NCBI GenBank assembly: GCA_029260015.1
Contig: JAJDEB010000033.1
Coordinates: 1-64,000, forward strand
DNA: 64,000 bases
Direction: 5' to 3'
DNA from: Phycisphaerae bacterium
GTDB taxonomy: Bacteria > Planctomycetota > Phycisphaerae > UBA1845
The notes below the pieces were generated by a model, which saw only the letters and a list, made by a program, of their open reading frames with translations, was not told where the DNA came from and searched no databases. The stretch's first letter is position 1. Every line of letters starts with the position of its first letter. The position numbers were made by a program, and so were the translations under genes. Below are positions 1 to 9,103 of the stretch, in pieces.

Positions 1-61
1 GTCTTTTTCGGGCCTCCCCCCCCACACACCACCTTATACCACTCGTTCTTTTGGTGTGCCG

Positions 62-74
62 CCCCCCCCCCCCC
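62..74. repeat. 13-base C homopolymer
   Basis: A run of 13 cytosines lies just beyond the stop codon of the transposase gene. The first 30 bases also hold a shorter C run followed by CA repeats. Such tracts are prone to sequencing and slippage error, so the exact length is uncertain. No function is inferred. Confidence 0.8.
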
Positions 75-78
75 GACA

Positions 79-654
79 CTATTCTCCGGCGTCTCCCGGA
101 ACTCCATCGAAGCTTGGTGCTCGATTCGACCGATTGCCGCATACACAGCACCAATCGGAATCATAGTAACCAGCATTGACCCATCGTTCAAAACTTGACC
201 ACTGCCAAGCGTGCGGGCACGATGCCAATCCGTGTTTGACGGGATTGTAATGAATGTAATCAACATGACGTCGAAAATCGTCATCGTCGCGGATAGTGTG
301 TTCCCAGAATCGCTGTTGCCAATAACCGCCCAACGATTTGCGCTTTTGCCCGGGCGTGACATTTCCTTCGCCCCCTTCTATGGCGCGGTATTGGCGGGTG
401 AACGCTTCCTTGATCTTGCGCCAACGCGTTGAGAAATCGTGGTCGCCATCGGGTTGGGTCCAAAGTACATGTAGGTGATCCAGCATTAGCACGATTGCAT
501 CGAGAATGAATGGACGGCGAGCGCGGGTTCCTTCAATCGCTTCATGGAGAATGCGCCGCGCGATTGGGTCGCCAAATAGCGGTCGGCGGTGATTTGTTAC
601 GACGGTGAAGAAGAATGTTCCGCCGGGTTGGAATGCTCGTCTGAATTCCGGCAT
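79..654 (-). CDS. REP-associated tyrosine transposase (RAYT), Y1/HUH family
   Basis: This 191-residue protein has the marks of the IS200-like Y1 transposases that mobilise REP palindromes. The HUH metal site is the segment LDHLHVLW near residue 60. The likely catalytic tyrosine region is HVDYIHYNPVKHG near residues 130-142, which is the RAYT signature. The N-terminal FRRAFQPGGTFFFTVV is also typical. The length fits single-domain RAYTs. An inverted pair of REP elements lies 40-100 bases upstream of its start, as expected for a REPtron. Single-strand nicking and joining at REP sites is known for the family. Activity here is inferred. No strong Shine-Dalgarno sequence precedes the ATG. Confidence 0.9.
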   Translation of the reverse strand: MPEFRRAFQPGGTFFFTVVTNHRRPLFGDPIARRILHEAIEGTRARRPFILDAIVLMLDHLHVLWTQPDGDHDFSTRWRKIKEAFTRQYRAIEGGEGNVTPGQKRKSLGGYWQQRFWEHTIRDDDDFRRHVDYIHYNPVKHGLASCPHAWQWSSFERWVNAGYYDSDWCCVCGNRSNRAPSFDGVPGDAGE

Positions 655-694
655 TTGTATTTCGACATTTGTTGAGGTTGTCGCCTTCGTTTTA

Positions 695-753
695 TCGGGT
701 CGATGACCCGACCTACGTTTGGCGATTCTTTGTAGGTCGGGTCATCGACCCGA
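695..753. repeat. inverted REP doublet beside the RAYT gene
   Basis: Two 22-base arms (695-716 and 732-753) are perfect inverted copies separated by 15 bases. Each arm can fold by itself (GGGTC/GACCC around a short loop) and each begins 5' with GTAG when read in its own direction. GTAG ahead of a palindrome is the classic head of REP elements recognised by RAYT enzymes. The doublet lies between the RAYT start and the 3' end of hsp20, so it could also act as a transcription barrier. Confidence 0.85.
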
Positions 754-770
754 CATTCCCGCGATCCACG

Positions 771-1232
771 TTAATCATCCAGCACTTGAATCGTTACGCT
801 TTCGCGTTTGGCTGGTTCTTTCTTTGGCATGTGTACCGTTAATAAGCCGGCTCGGCAGGTGGCGGTTATGGCTGATACCACTATTGGTTCTGGCAGGGCG
901 ATGCGTCTTGAGAAGCTGCCGAAGCGGCGTTCGGCTTTTAGGTATTCGCGGTCGCCTTCTTCGTCGAAGTCGGTTGACTTCTGTCCTCGGATGACGAGTT
1001 CGCCGTCTTCGTGGGTCACTTCGATGTCTTCGACCTTCAGCCCCGGCACCTCGGCCGTCAAAACGTAGCCGGTGGCTTCTTCGTACACGTCGATTGCCGG
1101 TGCCCAGTTCTGGCCATCGAGCGGTGCGGTGGATAAGCCGGTGTGCCACATGCGGCCGAACATCTGGCCGATTTCATCCTGAAGGTTTGCCAGACTACGT
1201 GGGAGGGCTCGGGTCAATGGTGACAGGCTCAT
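771..1232 (-). CDS. Hsp20 family small heat shock protein
   Basis: A 153-residue ATP-independent chaperone of the alpha-crystallin family that binds unfolding proteins in the cytoplasm. The crystallin domain fills roughly residues 45-145. It contains the GSFSRRIALPEPI strand and the conserved AGLLTVHMPK turn. The C-terminal VTIQV resembles the I-x-I/V oligomerisation motif. The start at 1232 was chosen over a longer frame to 1331 because it follows AAGGAAT at good distance and gives the usual MSLSPL-type N terminus. It appears to be transcribed alone. No CIRCE element or thermosensor was recognised upstream. Confidence 0.93.
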   Translation of the reverse strand: MSLSPLTRALPRSLANLQDEIGQMFGRMWHTGLSTAPLDGQNWAPAIDVYEEATGYVLTAEVPGLKVEDIEVTHEDGELVIRGQKSTDFDEEGDREYLKAERRFGSFSRRIALPEPIVVSAITATCRAGLLTVHMPKKEPAKRESVTIQVLDD

Positions 1233-1579
1233 GGTGCAATTCCTTATGAAAAAGAAGCGAAACCGAACCGGATTATAACATCGCGAGCGGCGAATTCGAC
1301 CGGTAACGCTTTCGGCTGTCCTTTCGCCCACCCTTTGACGACATTTCTTTTCAGAAACACGCCATCGGCGCTCAATCTAACGGTGAGCCGCCCTGTTGGC
1401 TGGCTGGCGTCGATCCGCGCAGACCAAATGGGGGCGTTTGCGTCGGGCAATAACGACCTGTTCAGACATGGCGTGGCGTGCTTGGTTGTAATATATTTCG
1501 GCTTCCCAAGGGCAGGTGATGGCAATTCTTTGGGGGAAACTTGCTTAGAGACTTTTTAGAACTGATGGAGACACCTTCG
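1233..1579. other. divergent intergenic region (hsp20 / protease)
   Basis: About 350 bases between two divergently transcribed genes, so it should hold both promoters. An AT-rich stretch around 1487-1500 (TTGTAATATATTTC) is a possible promoter part. The short reading frames here show no recognisable protein. Confidence 0.5.
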
Positions 1580-2833
1580 ATGCACAAGAGCGTTTCGCTT
1601 AAGAATGTTGGAATCAAAACGGTCGGTCTAGTGATGGCCGTCATGCTGGGCGGCTGTAACGGCGTCCCGAACCTTTCAAGCAACTGCCCGTCGAACGCGG
1701 AAACATTCGCCAAGCTCACCGATGCAGCGTATGCGGTGGTCTTGAAAGTTCGCGTAGGACCGGGTGAAAATGACTTCCAGTTTCTGACGTTGGGAACGGC
1801 GTTTGCGATCGACGACCGGTTGCTGGCCACCAACGCACACGTCACGGAATTCTTCAACGAGGTCGCCGGTCTTCAGATTGAAGAAGTCGTCGCGGTCCAA
1901 TCTGGAACGGGCGAAGTGGTCACGCTGCTTCGAGCGCTGACGCATCCGGATTACACCGGTAACCCCGTCGCGTCGCCAGACATCGGATTGTTCACGACGC
2001 AGGAAGTGCTATCAAGCAAGCTGTCGATCGCGAGTGAAGGGGAATTGTCCAGTTTGAATTTGGGCGATGAGTTGCTGTTGTCGGGTTTCCCAGGCGATGT
2101 GCAAGATCTGTTCGAGATCACTCCCGGGGTAACGGTTCCGCAAGCAACATCGCTGAACGGTCAGATCTCTGCGTTTCGCAATCACGACACGCAGCAGGTT
2201 GTCGAAACCGACAACATCGACGTGATCCAACATCAGATTCCGACGACGCCGGGTACGAGTGGATCAGCCCTCGTGCGCTGCGGCAAAGTGGCAGCTGTCC
2301 ACAACGCGGGAACGGTCACGATCATTGTCACAGTCGATGCCCAGGGCAACCTCACGCAAGACCGAACCGCCGCAGCGAGCAACAACTTTGGGGTCCATGC
2401 CAAGTATCTACGCGAGATGGTCGGATTGTTTGAAGATAATTCCATCCAGGGATTTGAACTGCCCCCACCCTTTAATGGCGGTAACAACGGCGGTGGTGGT
2501 GGTCAGCAGGGAACCGCGTTTACGGGAACATATGTGGGAAGCGTCGGCCCGCCAGCCAATCAGAATACCTTCACGTTCAATGTCGATAACAACGGCGCAT
2601 TCTCGGGGACAAGCACCTGGGCGACCGGGAACTTTACCCTGACGGGAAGCATCAACGTCTCTGGGACAGTGAACTTCACCGACAATGCCAACGTTTTGCT
2701 TCAAGACTTCAATCAGGGGACGTACACGGGATCGATAAACTCGACGACGGGCGCGGCCAGCGGGCAGTACTTTGAAATGGACAATGGCACGCAGGTCGGG
2801 AATACGTTTAATTGGACGGCTACCCGGCAGTAG
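1580..2833 (+). CDS. trypsin-like serine protease lipoprotein
   Basis: A 417-residue protein with an N-terminal lipoprotein signal: a hydrophobic stretch ending in MLGGC, Cys26 being the probable lipidation site. The trypsin-like domain (residues ~45-270) keeps a plausible triad: His87 in TNAHV, Asp134 in SPDIGL and Ser227 in PGTSGSAL. A Gly/Asn-rich linker (about residues 300-315) leads to a C-terminal ~100-residue segment rich in alternating Thr, Asn and Gly that looks all-beta. The start at 1580 follows GGAG by about 10 bases; an in-frame upstream ATG at 1565 is the alternative. Probable role is proteolysis in the periplasm or on the envelope; the substrate is unknown. Confidence 0.85.
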   Translation: MHKSVSLKNVGIKTVGLVMAVMLGGCNGVPNLSSNCPSNAETFAKLTDAAYAVVLKVRVGPGENDFQFLTLGTAFAIDDRLLATNAHVTEFFNEVAGLQIEEVVAVQSGTGEVVTLLRALTHPDYTGNPVASPDIGLFTTQEVLSSKLSIASEGELSSLNLGDELLLSGFPGDVQDLFEITPGVTVPQATSLNGQISAFRNHDTQQVVETDNIDVIQHQIPTTPGTSGSALVRCGKVAAVHNAGTVTIIVTVDAQGNLTQDRTAAASNNFGVHAKYLREMVGLFEDNSIQGFELPPPFNGGNNGGGGGQQGTAFTGTYVGSVGPPANQNTFTFNVDNNGAFSGTSTWATGNFTLTGSINVSGTVNFTDNANVLLQDFNQGTYTGSINSTTGAASGQYFEMDNGTQVGNTFNWTATRQ

Positions 2834-2864
2834 TTGGTCGATTGCTTGATCTTGAAAAACAAAT

Positions 2865-2893
2865 GGGCCCCCAGACTTTTTGTCTGGGGGCCC
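2865..2893. terminator. bidirectional Rho-independent terminator
   Basis: A perfect 12-bp GC-rich stem (GGGCCCCCAGAC and its complement) closes a loop of five T. It has A-rich sequence on the left and GGTTTGTTT on the right, so it can stop transcription from the protease gene and possibly from the opposing metalloprotease gene. Confidence 0.85.
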
Positions 2894-2927
2894 GGTTTGT
2901 TTATTGAACTATCGGTTCTTGAATCAA

Positions 2928-2950
2928 TCCCCCACCCTTGAAAGGGTGGG
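2928..2950. repeat. short REP-like palindrome (CCCACCCTT family)
   Basis: A near-perfect palindrome, CCCACCCTT then AAGGGTGGG with two bases in the middle. It resembles the palindrome at 16504-16530, including a shared flank (GGGGGAxTGA on one strand). It lacks the GTAG head of the other REP elements here, so it may be a separate repeat family. Confidence 0.5.
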
Positions 2951-2970
2951 CCGCCCGTTCCGTTCGACTT

Positions 2971-4476
2971 TCAGTTCATTGAGCGCAGCTTTGCTTTTAG
3001 GTTGTGCGGACAGTTCTTGTTCCAGCAGCCGCGGGGTTCGGGTTTCGGTCCGAGGATCATTGGGTGAATGCTTCGCACCGATGGCAATGACGGCGTGCAT
3101 TCTTCGGATTGGACGGCCATTGGAATTCCTACGTCGTCGAGGATGGCCGTGTCGAGATCCGAGATCGAATTTCGCACACCAAAATCGATGATCGGATTCA
3201 TCAGCGTTGCAAGGTTTAGATGCGCAGGATCGGCGAGTGGTACGTTTGAACCGTTGACGGCTACCGCTTCGGCACCAACGAAAAACATCGTCCCGTCAAT
3301 CACGTTGATCTGATCGTCAAACGTTGAACCGAATTCGCCGATCTCGCCTGTGTCGGCATCGCGCAATCCGTTGTACGCAAACGCGTGCCCCATTTCGTGG
3401 GCCAAGATCGAGTACGCATCGAGGAAGCAGGTGAATTGCCCGCCGACAAACTCGCAATCCGGAATGGGCTCGCTGCGAGTAGCCGGGTCGGGATCAAACC
3501 AGTAGTTATTGATCATCGTGTCAATGTCGAGGTTGACCTGCGCGTCGGGCGTGTCGCCATTGGGGTCGATGCCCGTACGAATCTCCGCCGCGACGCCCTG
3601 CTCGAAGACGAGAAAGTCGCCGTTATCGCGGACGAATACCGACGTCATACTGGCTGCGGTTGCGGCTGCGACTTCGTGATTGATGAACGACAACTGGACT
3701 TCAATGCTTACCGGGCTTGGCGCTGACAGGAGAGCAGCCCAATCGTTCGATGCCTGCAACAGGTTGCGTTCGATATCTTCGTAATATCCCGTGAACTCGG
3801 CATCCGGATCATTGAAGTTGATGACGAAAGTAATTGCAGCCCCGCCTCCGTTTGAAGTCGTATCGCCGAATCCGCAACCGCACTCACCGGGCGCGGTCTT
3901 GAGCGCATCGCTCGGGCATCCGTCGTTGCAATCGGGCGTGCCGTCGGCATCTTCATCGGCGTCGCTTTCGCCACATCCGCAGATGCCGGGGGTGGTCTTT
4001 GCCGCGTCATCCGGGCAGCCGTCAACGCAGTCGGCAGTCCCATCGTCATCGCTATCGGTGTCGGCGACGGTGCAACCGCAGTCGCCGGCTTCGATCTTGG
4101 CTGCGCTATTGGGGCATTCGTCAATGCAGTCCGGCGTACCGTCTTCGTCAGAATCATCCTCCGCCTCAGAGCAACCGCACTCACCTGCGACCGTTTTCAA
4201 TTCGTTGGCCGGACACTCATCAATGCAGTTGGCGACGCCGTCTTGATCGGAGTCCGCATCGGGTTCACCACAACCGCACTGTCCAGGTTCCGATTTGTTC
4301 GCGTCATCAGGGCACCCATCCTGCTCGTCACCCACGCCGTCACCGTCCGCATCTTCAACGAGCGTAGAGAATAACACGTTTGGATTGTCACCATTCGCGC
4401 CGGTGCCGTTACAGGCTTCAAGCAAGACAAGCACCAATGCTAGCGGGACGATCAAAGCAAGTCTGAATCGATACAT
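2971..4476 (-). CDS. lipoprotein with thrombospondin type 3 repeats and HExxH metalloprotease domain
   Basis: A 501-residue envelope protein. The N terminus is a lipoprotein signal ending in LLEAC (Cys22). Residues ~40-205 hold five calcium-binding thrombospondin-3-like units (pattern DxDxDGxxDxxDxCP, each followed by a CGC), encoded by roughly 100-base DNA repeats at about 3880-4350. The C-terminal half has HEMGH at residues 360-364, the zinc and catalytic site of a gluzincin/metzincin-like peptidase, but the full metzincin HExxHxxGxxH is not present. The start at 4476 follows GGTGGAG. The Cys-rich tail (RGCWNKNCPHN) is unusual. Probable role is calcium-stabilised extracellular proteolysis. 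The family is inferred from motifs only. Confidence 0.82.
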   Translation of the reverse strand: MYRFRLALIVPLALVLVLLEACNGTGANGDNPNVLFSTLVEDADGDGVGDEQDGCPDDANKSEPGQCGCGEPDADSDQDGVANCIDECPANELKTVAGECGCSEAEDDSDEDGTPDCIDECPNSAAKIEAGDCGCTVADTDSDDDGTADCVDGCPDDAAKTTPGICGCGESDADEDADGTPDCNDGCPSDALKTAPGECGCGFGDTTSNGGGAAITFVINFNDPDAEFTGYYEDIERNLLQASNDWAALLSAPSPVSIEVQLSFINHEVAAATAASMTSVFVRDNGDFLVFEQGVAAEIRTGIDPNGDTPDAQVNLDIDTMINNYWFDPDPATRSEPIPDCEFVGGQFTCFLDAYSILAHEMGHAFAYNGLRDADTGEIGEFGSTFDDQINVIDGTMFFVGAEAVAVNGSNVPLADPAHLNLATLMNPIIDFGVRNSISDLDTAILDDVGIPMAVQSEECTPSLPSVRSIHPMILGPKPEPRGCWNKNCPHNLKAKLRSMN

Positions 4477-4817
4477 GCTGAACTCCACCTAGGCAAAACC
4501 TTCGAGGGAACTTGAGAACTTTGGATAACGTTGAATGGCTCGGGGTGGGAATTAAACCCCACCAACTTCGGGGTGAAGTCTACGATTGGCATGGTGGATT
4601 CGGGGGCGTGTCAAGCGAAAGCAATCGGATTCGGTTTGCGCAACGTCCGATAGAGACGTCGAACCGCAGGTCAGGTGTATCGACCGGAACAGCCCTTTAT
4701 TCCTGGACGATTCATTCAGATGCTTCCTTGCGTCGCGTCAGGCTGAACGAAAAAACCCGACGGGATATCTGTCCCGCCGGGTTTGTTTTGATGTTGAATA
4801 AATCTAAAGCGATCGGA
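4477..4817. other. intergenic region with terminator
   Basis: About 340 bases between two minus-strand genes. It contains the terminator of the upstream haloperoxidase gene (4753-4784) and must hold the promoter of the metalloprotease lipoprotein. Nothing else was recognised. Confidence 0.5.
4753..4784 (-). terminator. Rho-independent terminator of the haloperoxidase gene
   Basis: AAACCCG pairs with CGGGTTT and CGGGA with TCCCG around a six-base loop, with one mismatch. On the minus strand the hairpin is followed by a run of T. It lies about 35 bases beyond the stop codon. Confidence 0.85.
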
Positions 4818-6821
4818 TCAATCCGTTGCCCGCATCAACTCTGCGTAGTCCTGCAAGTCGACATCGTCATCTTCATCTTTATCTGCTCGCCTACAGGGTT
4901 CCGACGCGGTAACACCGGGACCGGTGAAGCAATCGTTGAACACGCGATACGCGGTGCCGGTGAAGTAGTCCTCGGCCAACTCGAAACTTTCGGTGCCCAT
5001 TTGCGATCCCATCAGACGACCAGGAATGTCGTCAGCGGTCGGATGGATACCGCCATAAATGCGCGACAAACTGCATTCATCGGAGGCATCATAATAGCGC
5101 GCCCATTGAAGCGTGATGTCCACGCTGGGGCCTTCTTCAAACACGAGAAATTCGTTTTGTGGGCAGTGGAATTCACCCAATCCGCCCGGAAAGAACTCCG
5201 ATCCGGTGATGCGCGTCATCAGTTCAGCCGCCGCGCGACTAAATGTGCTGTGCCCGGAAACGTAACCCGGGAACGGAGGAGTCACGAAACTCGGGCGCTG
5301 ATATGGCCACCAATTTTCGGCGAGAATCCAACCCACGCCAGCCGTGTCCGTTGCGGGATTGGAAATATAATCGGGACCACGCCACGCCTTGAGTGCAATC
5401 TTGCCTTCTTCGCCGACAAGATGTTCATGTTTTTGACCTTCAGCCGTTGTAATTGGAGTGACAAGTTCGATAGCGCGCTGTTTTAAGTTGATGCCTTGCG
5501 GGTGAAAAGACGCTGCACCCGGATCGGTGCATTGACCCAGATCGCACATGTATCGAATCGCCGACACCGGACGAATATAATCGTACCAACCCTTCACGCC
5601 CCATGCAGATACTGCCACATCGTGAACGGTCGAAGAGAGCGCCAAATAAAGCTTCACGTCCCATTCGAGATCGTCCAGAATCGGTCCTTCACCCTCGAAT
5701 CGCTTTTCAAATCCGGGATAGTCTGAAACATAATTGGCGATCGTAAACCAGTGACCCGGAGGCGTTTCTGAATCGGGACCATCCGCCCAAAATTCTGCGA
5801 GGATTCTGTAATAGTCGCCAGCCGGAACAACCTGTGGCGCATATGCGAATCCCGTAATTGGATTCTTGTCATGACCGGTGCCGTCGTTCGTCCCCAAGGT
5901 GCTATTGCCACGCGCCCCCGGAGATACATCAATCATGGAACCATCCGTCGGGTCCAACAATCCCGACCATTCGGCGACCTGTTCAAAACCCGTTTTGTAG
6001 AGATCCTCGGTCGCAGTACCCAACAAGGGCGGCGGGCCCGGATCATGATAGACCCAATAGTCGAATCCGCCCCGGTTATAGATGGTTAAGTCCTCATCCT
6101 TTAGTGCGAATGCCGAAACGTGACCCCATTCCGGACTGAGCGCTTCTGGATAGCCAAACGGAATAACGTTCCCGCTTTGATCGATAAAGAACTGCAGCGC
6201 CAGCGGCTGCCATCGGTTCGGGTCAGTGATTTCTGGATTGCCTGGAAGCGACGGAACCAGCGGCTCGTTGATCGGGAAATAGAACTGATTTGCATATCCG
6301 CCGGCTTCATTTGAATTGTCATTCGATCCGAATGTCAGGATGTTTTGGGCGATGCGGTTGCCAATTGACGCGGGCGTGTTTAGGCCCGTCGTCGTGACGT
6401 TGGTGTCGTAGCCCAAAGCATTCATTTTGGCGTCAAACGATGGCAGACTGATGGCAGCACCGGGCGAGTTGGCAAATCGCCAAGTGAGGATCCGGTACAT
6501 CGCATAGCTGATGGTTTCTTCGCGGGCGGCTTGCACGTCGACGGCGGTGTGGAATTCGTTGGTCAGATACGGAAATGCCTCGTCGCCATAAACGGCCCAT
6601 GCATCGTACATGGCAATGGATGTGTGCCACAGATTCCGCGCGTGAACCGTGGGACGGGCGAAGTCCTTCCGTATTGCGCCAAGAAGCACTTCGTTCCATT
6701 GCCGCGCCACCGACTCAGTCGCGCGCGCCGGAGGAACGCCCCATGTGGAAATCCCGATAATCGCGCACGCTAAAATCGCGCGATGTCTTTTTGCAATTCG
6801 CCTAAGGCCTTGTTGAACCAC
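4818..6821 (-). CDS. secreted vanadium-dependent haloperoxidase / PAP2 superfamily protein with dockerin-like tail
   Basis: A 667-residue exported protein. Vanadate/phosphate-site motifs of the haloperoxidase and acid phosphatase superfamily are visible: YDYIRPVSAIR, the GYVSGHSTFSRA loop with His524, and SRIYGGIHPTADD with His593. The best start is the GTG at 6821, nine bases after a perfect AGGAGG. It gives a basic N terminus, a hydrophobic segment and a cleavage site near PARA. The longer frame begins with TTG at 6857. The C terminus (about residues 640-667) is acidic, DKDEDDDVDLQDYAEL, like the dockerin-type ends of planctomycete secreted proteins. Whether it oxidises halides or hydrolyses phosphate cannot be read from the sequence. 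Confidence 0.88.
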   Translation of the reverse strand: MVQQGLRRIAKRHRAILACAIIGISTWGVPPARATESVARQWNEVLLGAIRKDFARPTVHARNLWHTSIAMYDAWAVYGDEAFPYLTNEFHTAVDVQAAREETISYAMYRILTWRFANSPGAAISLPSFDAKMNALGYDTNVTTTGLNTPASIGNRIAQNILTFGSNDNSNEAGGYANQFYFPINEPLVPSLPGNPEITDPNRWQPLALQFFIDQSGNVIPFGYPEALSPEWGHVSAFALKDEDLTIYNRGGFDYWVYHDPGPPPLLGTATEDLYKTGFEQVAEWSGLLDPTDGSMIDVSPGARGNSTLGTNDGTGHDKNPITGFAYAPQVVPAGDYYRILAEFWADGPDSETPPGHWFTIANYVSDYPGFEKRFEGEGPILDDLEWDVKLYLALSSTVHDVAVSAWGVKGWYDYIRPVSAIRYMCDLGQCTDPGAASFHPQGINLKQRAIELVTPITTAEGQKHEHLVGEEGKIALKAWRGPDYISNPATDTAGVGWILAENWWPYQRPSFVTPPFPGYVSGHSTFSRAAAELMTRITGSEFFPGGLGEFHCPQNEFLVFEEGPSVDITLQWARYYDASDECSLSRIYGGIHPTADDIPGRLMGSQMGTESFELAEDYFTGTAYRVFNDCFTGPGVTASEPCRRADKDEDDDVDLQDYAELMRATD

Positions 6822-7381
6822 GATAGTCTTCCTCCTGGACGAGGTATACTGGCGCAAATTCGCGTTCTAGGTCATTCCCCGCGCGAAGCCACCTCTAAAT
6901 TGAGATTTTGAATTTGCCCGGTTGCTTGTAAATAGTTCCCCTGCCAACCAACCCCTACACACGCATCCAGTATAGCCACCGACACATCCTCGATACAAGC
7001 TGTCACCGGTCCGATCTGAGCAGTTTTTCGATTGGAAATGGCCGGGATTCCCCGCATAGTTGAGGCCTGGAACGGCAATAGTTGGCGACTGAGGGCTAAT
7101 CAATGTGCTTCACAAAAGTTGTCTGGGCGCCGGGAATTCTGCTGCGGTTTGCCTGGGATATGGGACGAATTCGGCGGAATCTCGCGATTTGGTCCCAAGT
7201 ATGGTTTCGGGCAAGAAGTATTGGTTTTTGCTGGGCGTCGCGGGATTCACAAGTTTCGACCGCGAATCAACATTCGAACTTCCAACGCAATCCTTCATTG
7301 TGACCCCGAAGCTACGAAGTTATCATTCGCCGCTCGAACTAGAGCATGATGCCGCATCAACAAAGGCGCAATGGGCAGATT
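6822..7381. other. divergent intergenic region (haloperoxidase / glnS)
   Basis: About 560 bases without a convincing gene. Three overlapping short frames (7032-7349, 7103-7303, 7105-7596) lack any family resemblance, and the longest runs into glnS in another frame. It should contain the promoters of both flanking genes. No clear hairpin or riboswitch was recognised. Confidence 0.5.
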
Positions 7382-9103
7382 ATGACCGAAACCGCAGACA
7401 AGCCATCGCTGAACTTCATCGAGCAGATCATCGAAAAAGACCTTGCCTCCGGCAAATGGGATGGCCGCGTGCAGACCCGGTTTCCCCCGGAACCCAATGG
7501 GTATCTGCATATAGGTCACGCGAAATCGATCTGCCTGAATTTCGGCCTCGCCGAGAAATACAACGGTTCATTCAACCTGCGGTTCGACGATACTAACCCG
7601 GTCAAAGAAGAAGATGAGTACGTCGAGGCGATCGAAAACGATATTCGCTGGCTGGGATATGACCTTGATGGCAAAGTGCTCTTTGCGTCAGACTATTTTG
7701 AACAGTTCCACGAACACGCCGTAACCCTGATCAAGAAGGGATGCGCCTACGTCTGCGACCTGACATCAGAAGAAACGCGCGAGTATCGCGGGACACTGAC
7801 GTCGCCCGGTAAGGACAGCCCCTATCGCGACCGCAGCGTCGAAGAGAACTTGGAGCTGTTCGAGAAGATGCGGTCTGGCGCGTTTCCCGATGGGTCCAAG
7901 ACGCTCCGAGCCAAGATCGACATGGCCAGTCCCAACCTGAACATGCGCGACCCGGTGATGTACCGAATCCTTCACGCCAAGCACCATCGCACCGGTGACA
8001 AGTGGTGCATCTATCCGATGTACGACTGGGCGCATGGCCTCGAAGACTCGATGGAAAAAGTCACACATTCGATCTGCACGCTTGAATTTGAAAACCACCG
8101 CCCGCTGTATGATTGGTTCCTCGATCAGCTTGGCATATTTCATTCGCAGCAAATCGAGTTCGCCCGATTGAATCTGGGCTACACGGTGATGAGCAAGCGC
8201 AAACTCCTGGAACTCGTCCGCGATAAACACGTTCGCGGATGGGACGATCCACGAATGCCGACGCTGCGCGGATACCAACGTCGCGGGTATACGCCGGAAG
8301 CGATCAGGACATTCTGTGAGCGCATCGGCGTCGCAAAGATGAACAGCCGCATCGACATTGCCGTTCTCGAGAACTGCATTCGCGAGGACTTGAACAAGCG
8401 AGCGCCACGCGTGATGTGCGTGCTGGCCCCCTTGAAAGTCGTGATCGAAAACTACCCCGTAGGACAAACCGAGGAACTCGATGCGGTCAATAATCCCGAA
8501 GACACCGCAGCAGGAAGCCGCAAGATCCCGTTCTCGCGCGTACTCTTCATCGAAAAAAGCGACTTTCTCGAAGACGCACCGAAGAAGTTTTTCCGTCTTG
8601 CACCAGGGCGCGAAGTTCGCCTTCGTTACGCATACTTTGTCACTTGCACGGATGTGATCAAGAATGATGCGGGCGACGTTATTGAGCTGCGCTGCACATA
8701 CGATCCAGCGACGCGCGGTGGCGATTCACCCGACGGGCGAAAGGTAAAGGGTACGATTCATTGGGTGTCGGCTGAACATGCTGCCGAGGCCGAAGTCAGA
8801 CTCTACGACCGGCTATTCTCGGAAGAAAACCCGGACAAGCTGCCTGAGGGCAAGCCGTGGCTTGATACCTTGAGCTCTACTTCACTCGCAACATTACCGT
8901 CGTGCAAGGTGGAATCATCGTGGATGCAAGCGGCCAATGCGGCTGATTGGACAGACGGAATCCAGCGCGTCCAGTTTGAGCGCACGGGGTACTTTTGTTT
9001 GGACGCAGACTCGACCAAGGACAAACCGGTCTTCAATCGCACAGTGACACTTCGTGACACTTGGGCAAAGGTCCAAAAGAACAACGCACAAAAGAAATCG
9101 TAA
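7382..9103 (+). CDS. glnS: glutaminyl-tRNA synthetase
   Basis: A class I aminoacyl-tRNA synthetase that charges tRNA-Gln with glutamine in the cytoplasm. The Rossmann fold shows [16 protein letters not shown], with HIGH at residues 43-46, and the second ATP motif VMSKRK near residue 270. The RFDDTNP segment is typical of GlnRS. The 573-residue length matches the bacterial/eukaryotic-type enzyme (E. coli about 554), including the C-terminal anticodon-binding barrels. The ATG at 7382 gives [10 protein letters not shown], a normal GlnRS N terminus. The longer frame from 7346 adds 12 unlikely residues. Its presence suggests direct Gln-tRNA charging. Confidence 0.97.
   Translation: MTETADKPSLNFIEQIIEKDLASGKWDGRVQTRFPPEPNGYLHIGHAKSICLNFGLAEKYNGSFNLRFDDTNPVKEEDEYVEAIENDIRWLGYDLDGKVLFASDYFEQFHEHAVTLIKKGCAYVCDLTSEETREYRGTLTSPGKDSPYRDRSVEENLELFEKMRSGAFPDGSKTLRAKIDMASPNLNMRDPVMYRILHAKHHRTGDKWCIYPMYDWAHGLEDSMEKVTHSICTLEFENHRPLYDWFLDQLGIFHSQQIEFARLNLGYTVMSKRKLLELVRDKHVRGWDDPRMPTLRGYQRRGYTPEAIRTFCERIGVAKMNSRIDIAVLENCIREDLNKRAPRVMCVLAPLKVVIENYPVGQTEELDAVNNPEDTAAGSRKIPFSRVLFIEKSDFLEDAPKKFFRLAPGREVRLRYAYFVTCTDVIKNDAGDVIELRCTYDPATRGGDSPDGRKVKGTIHWVSAEHAAEAEVRLYDRLFSEENPDKLPEGKPWLDTLSSTSLATLPSCKVESSWMQAANAADWTDGIQRVQFERTGYFCLDADSTKDKPVFNRTVTLRDTWAKVQKNNAQKKS

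Noticed and set aside
4512-5486. 324-codon plus-strand frame
   Set aside because: It is antisense to the haloperoxidase gene, has no family motifs and covers the terminator at 4753-4784.
7105-7596. 163-codon plus-strand frame
   Set aside because: It overlaps glnS in another frame and resembles no family.
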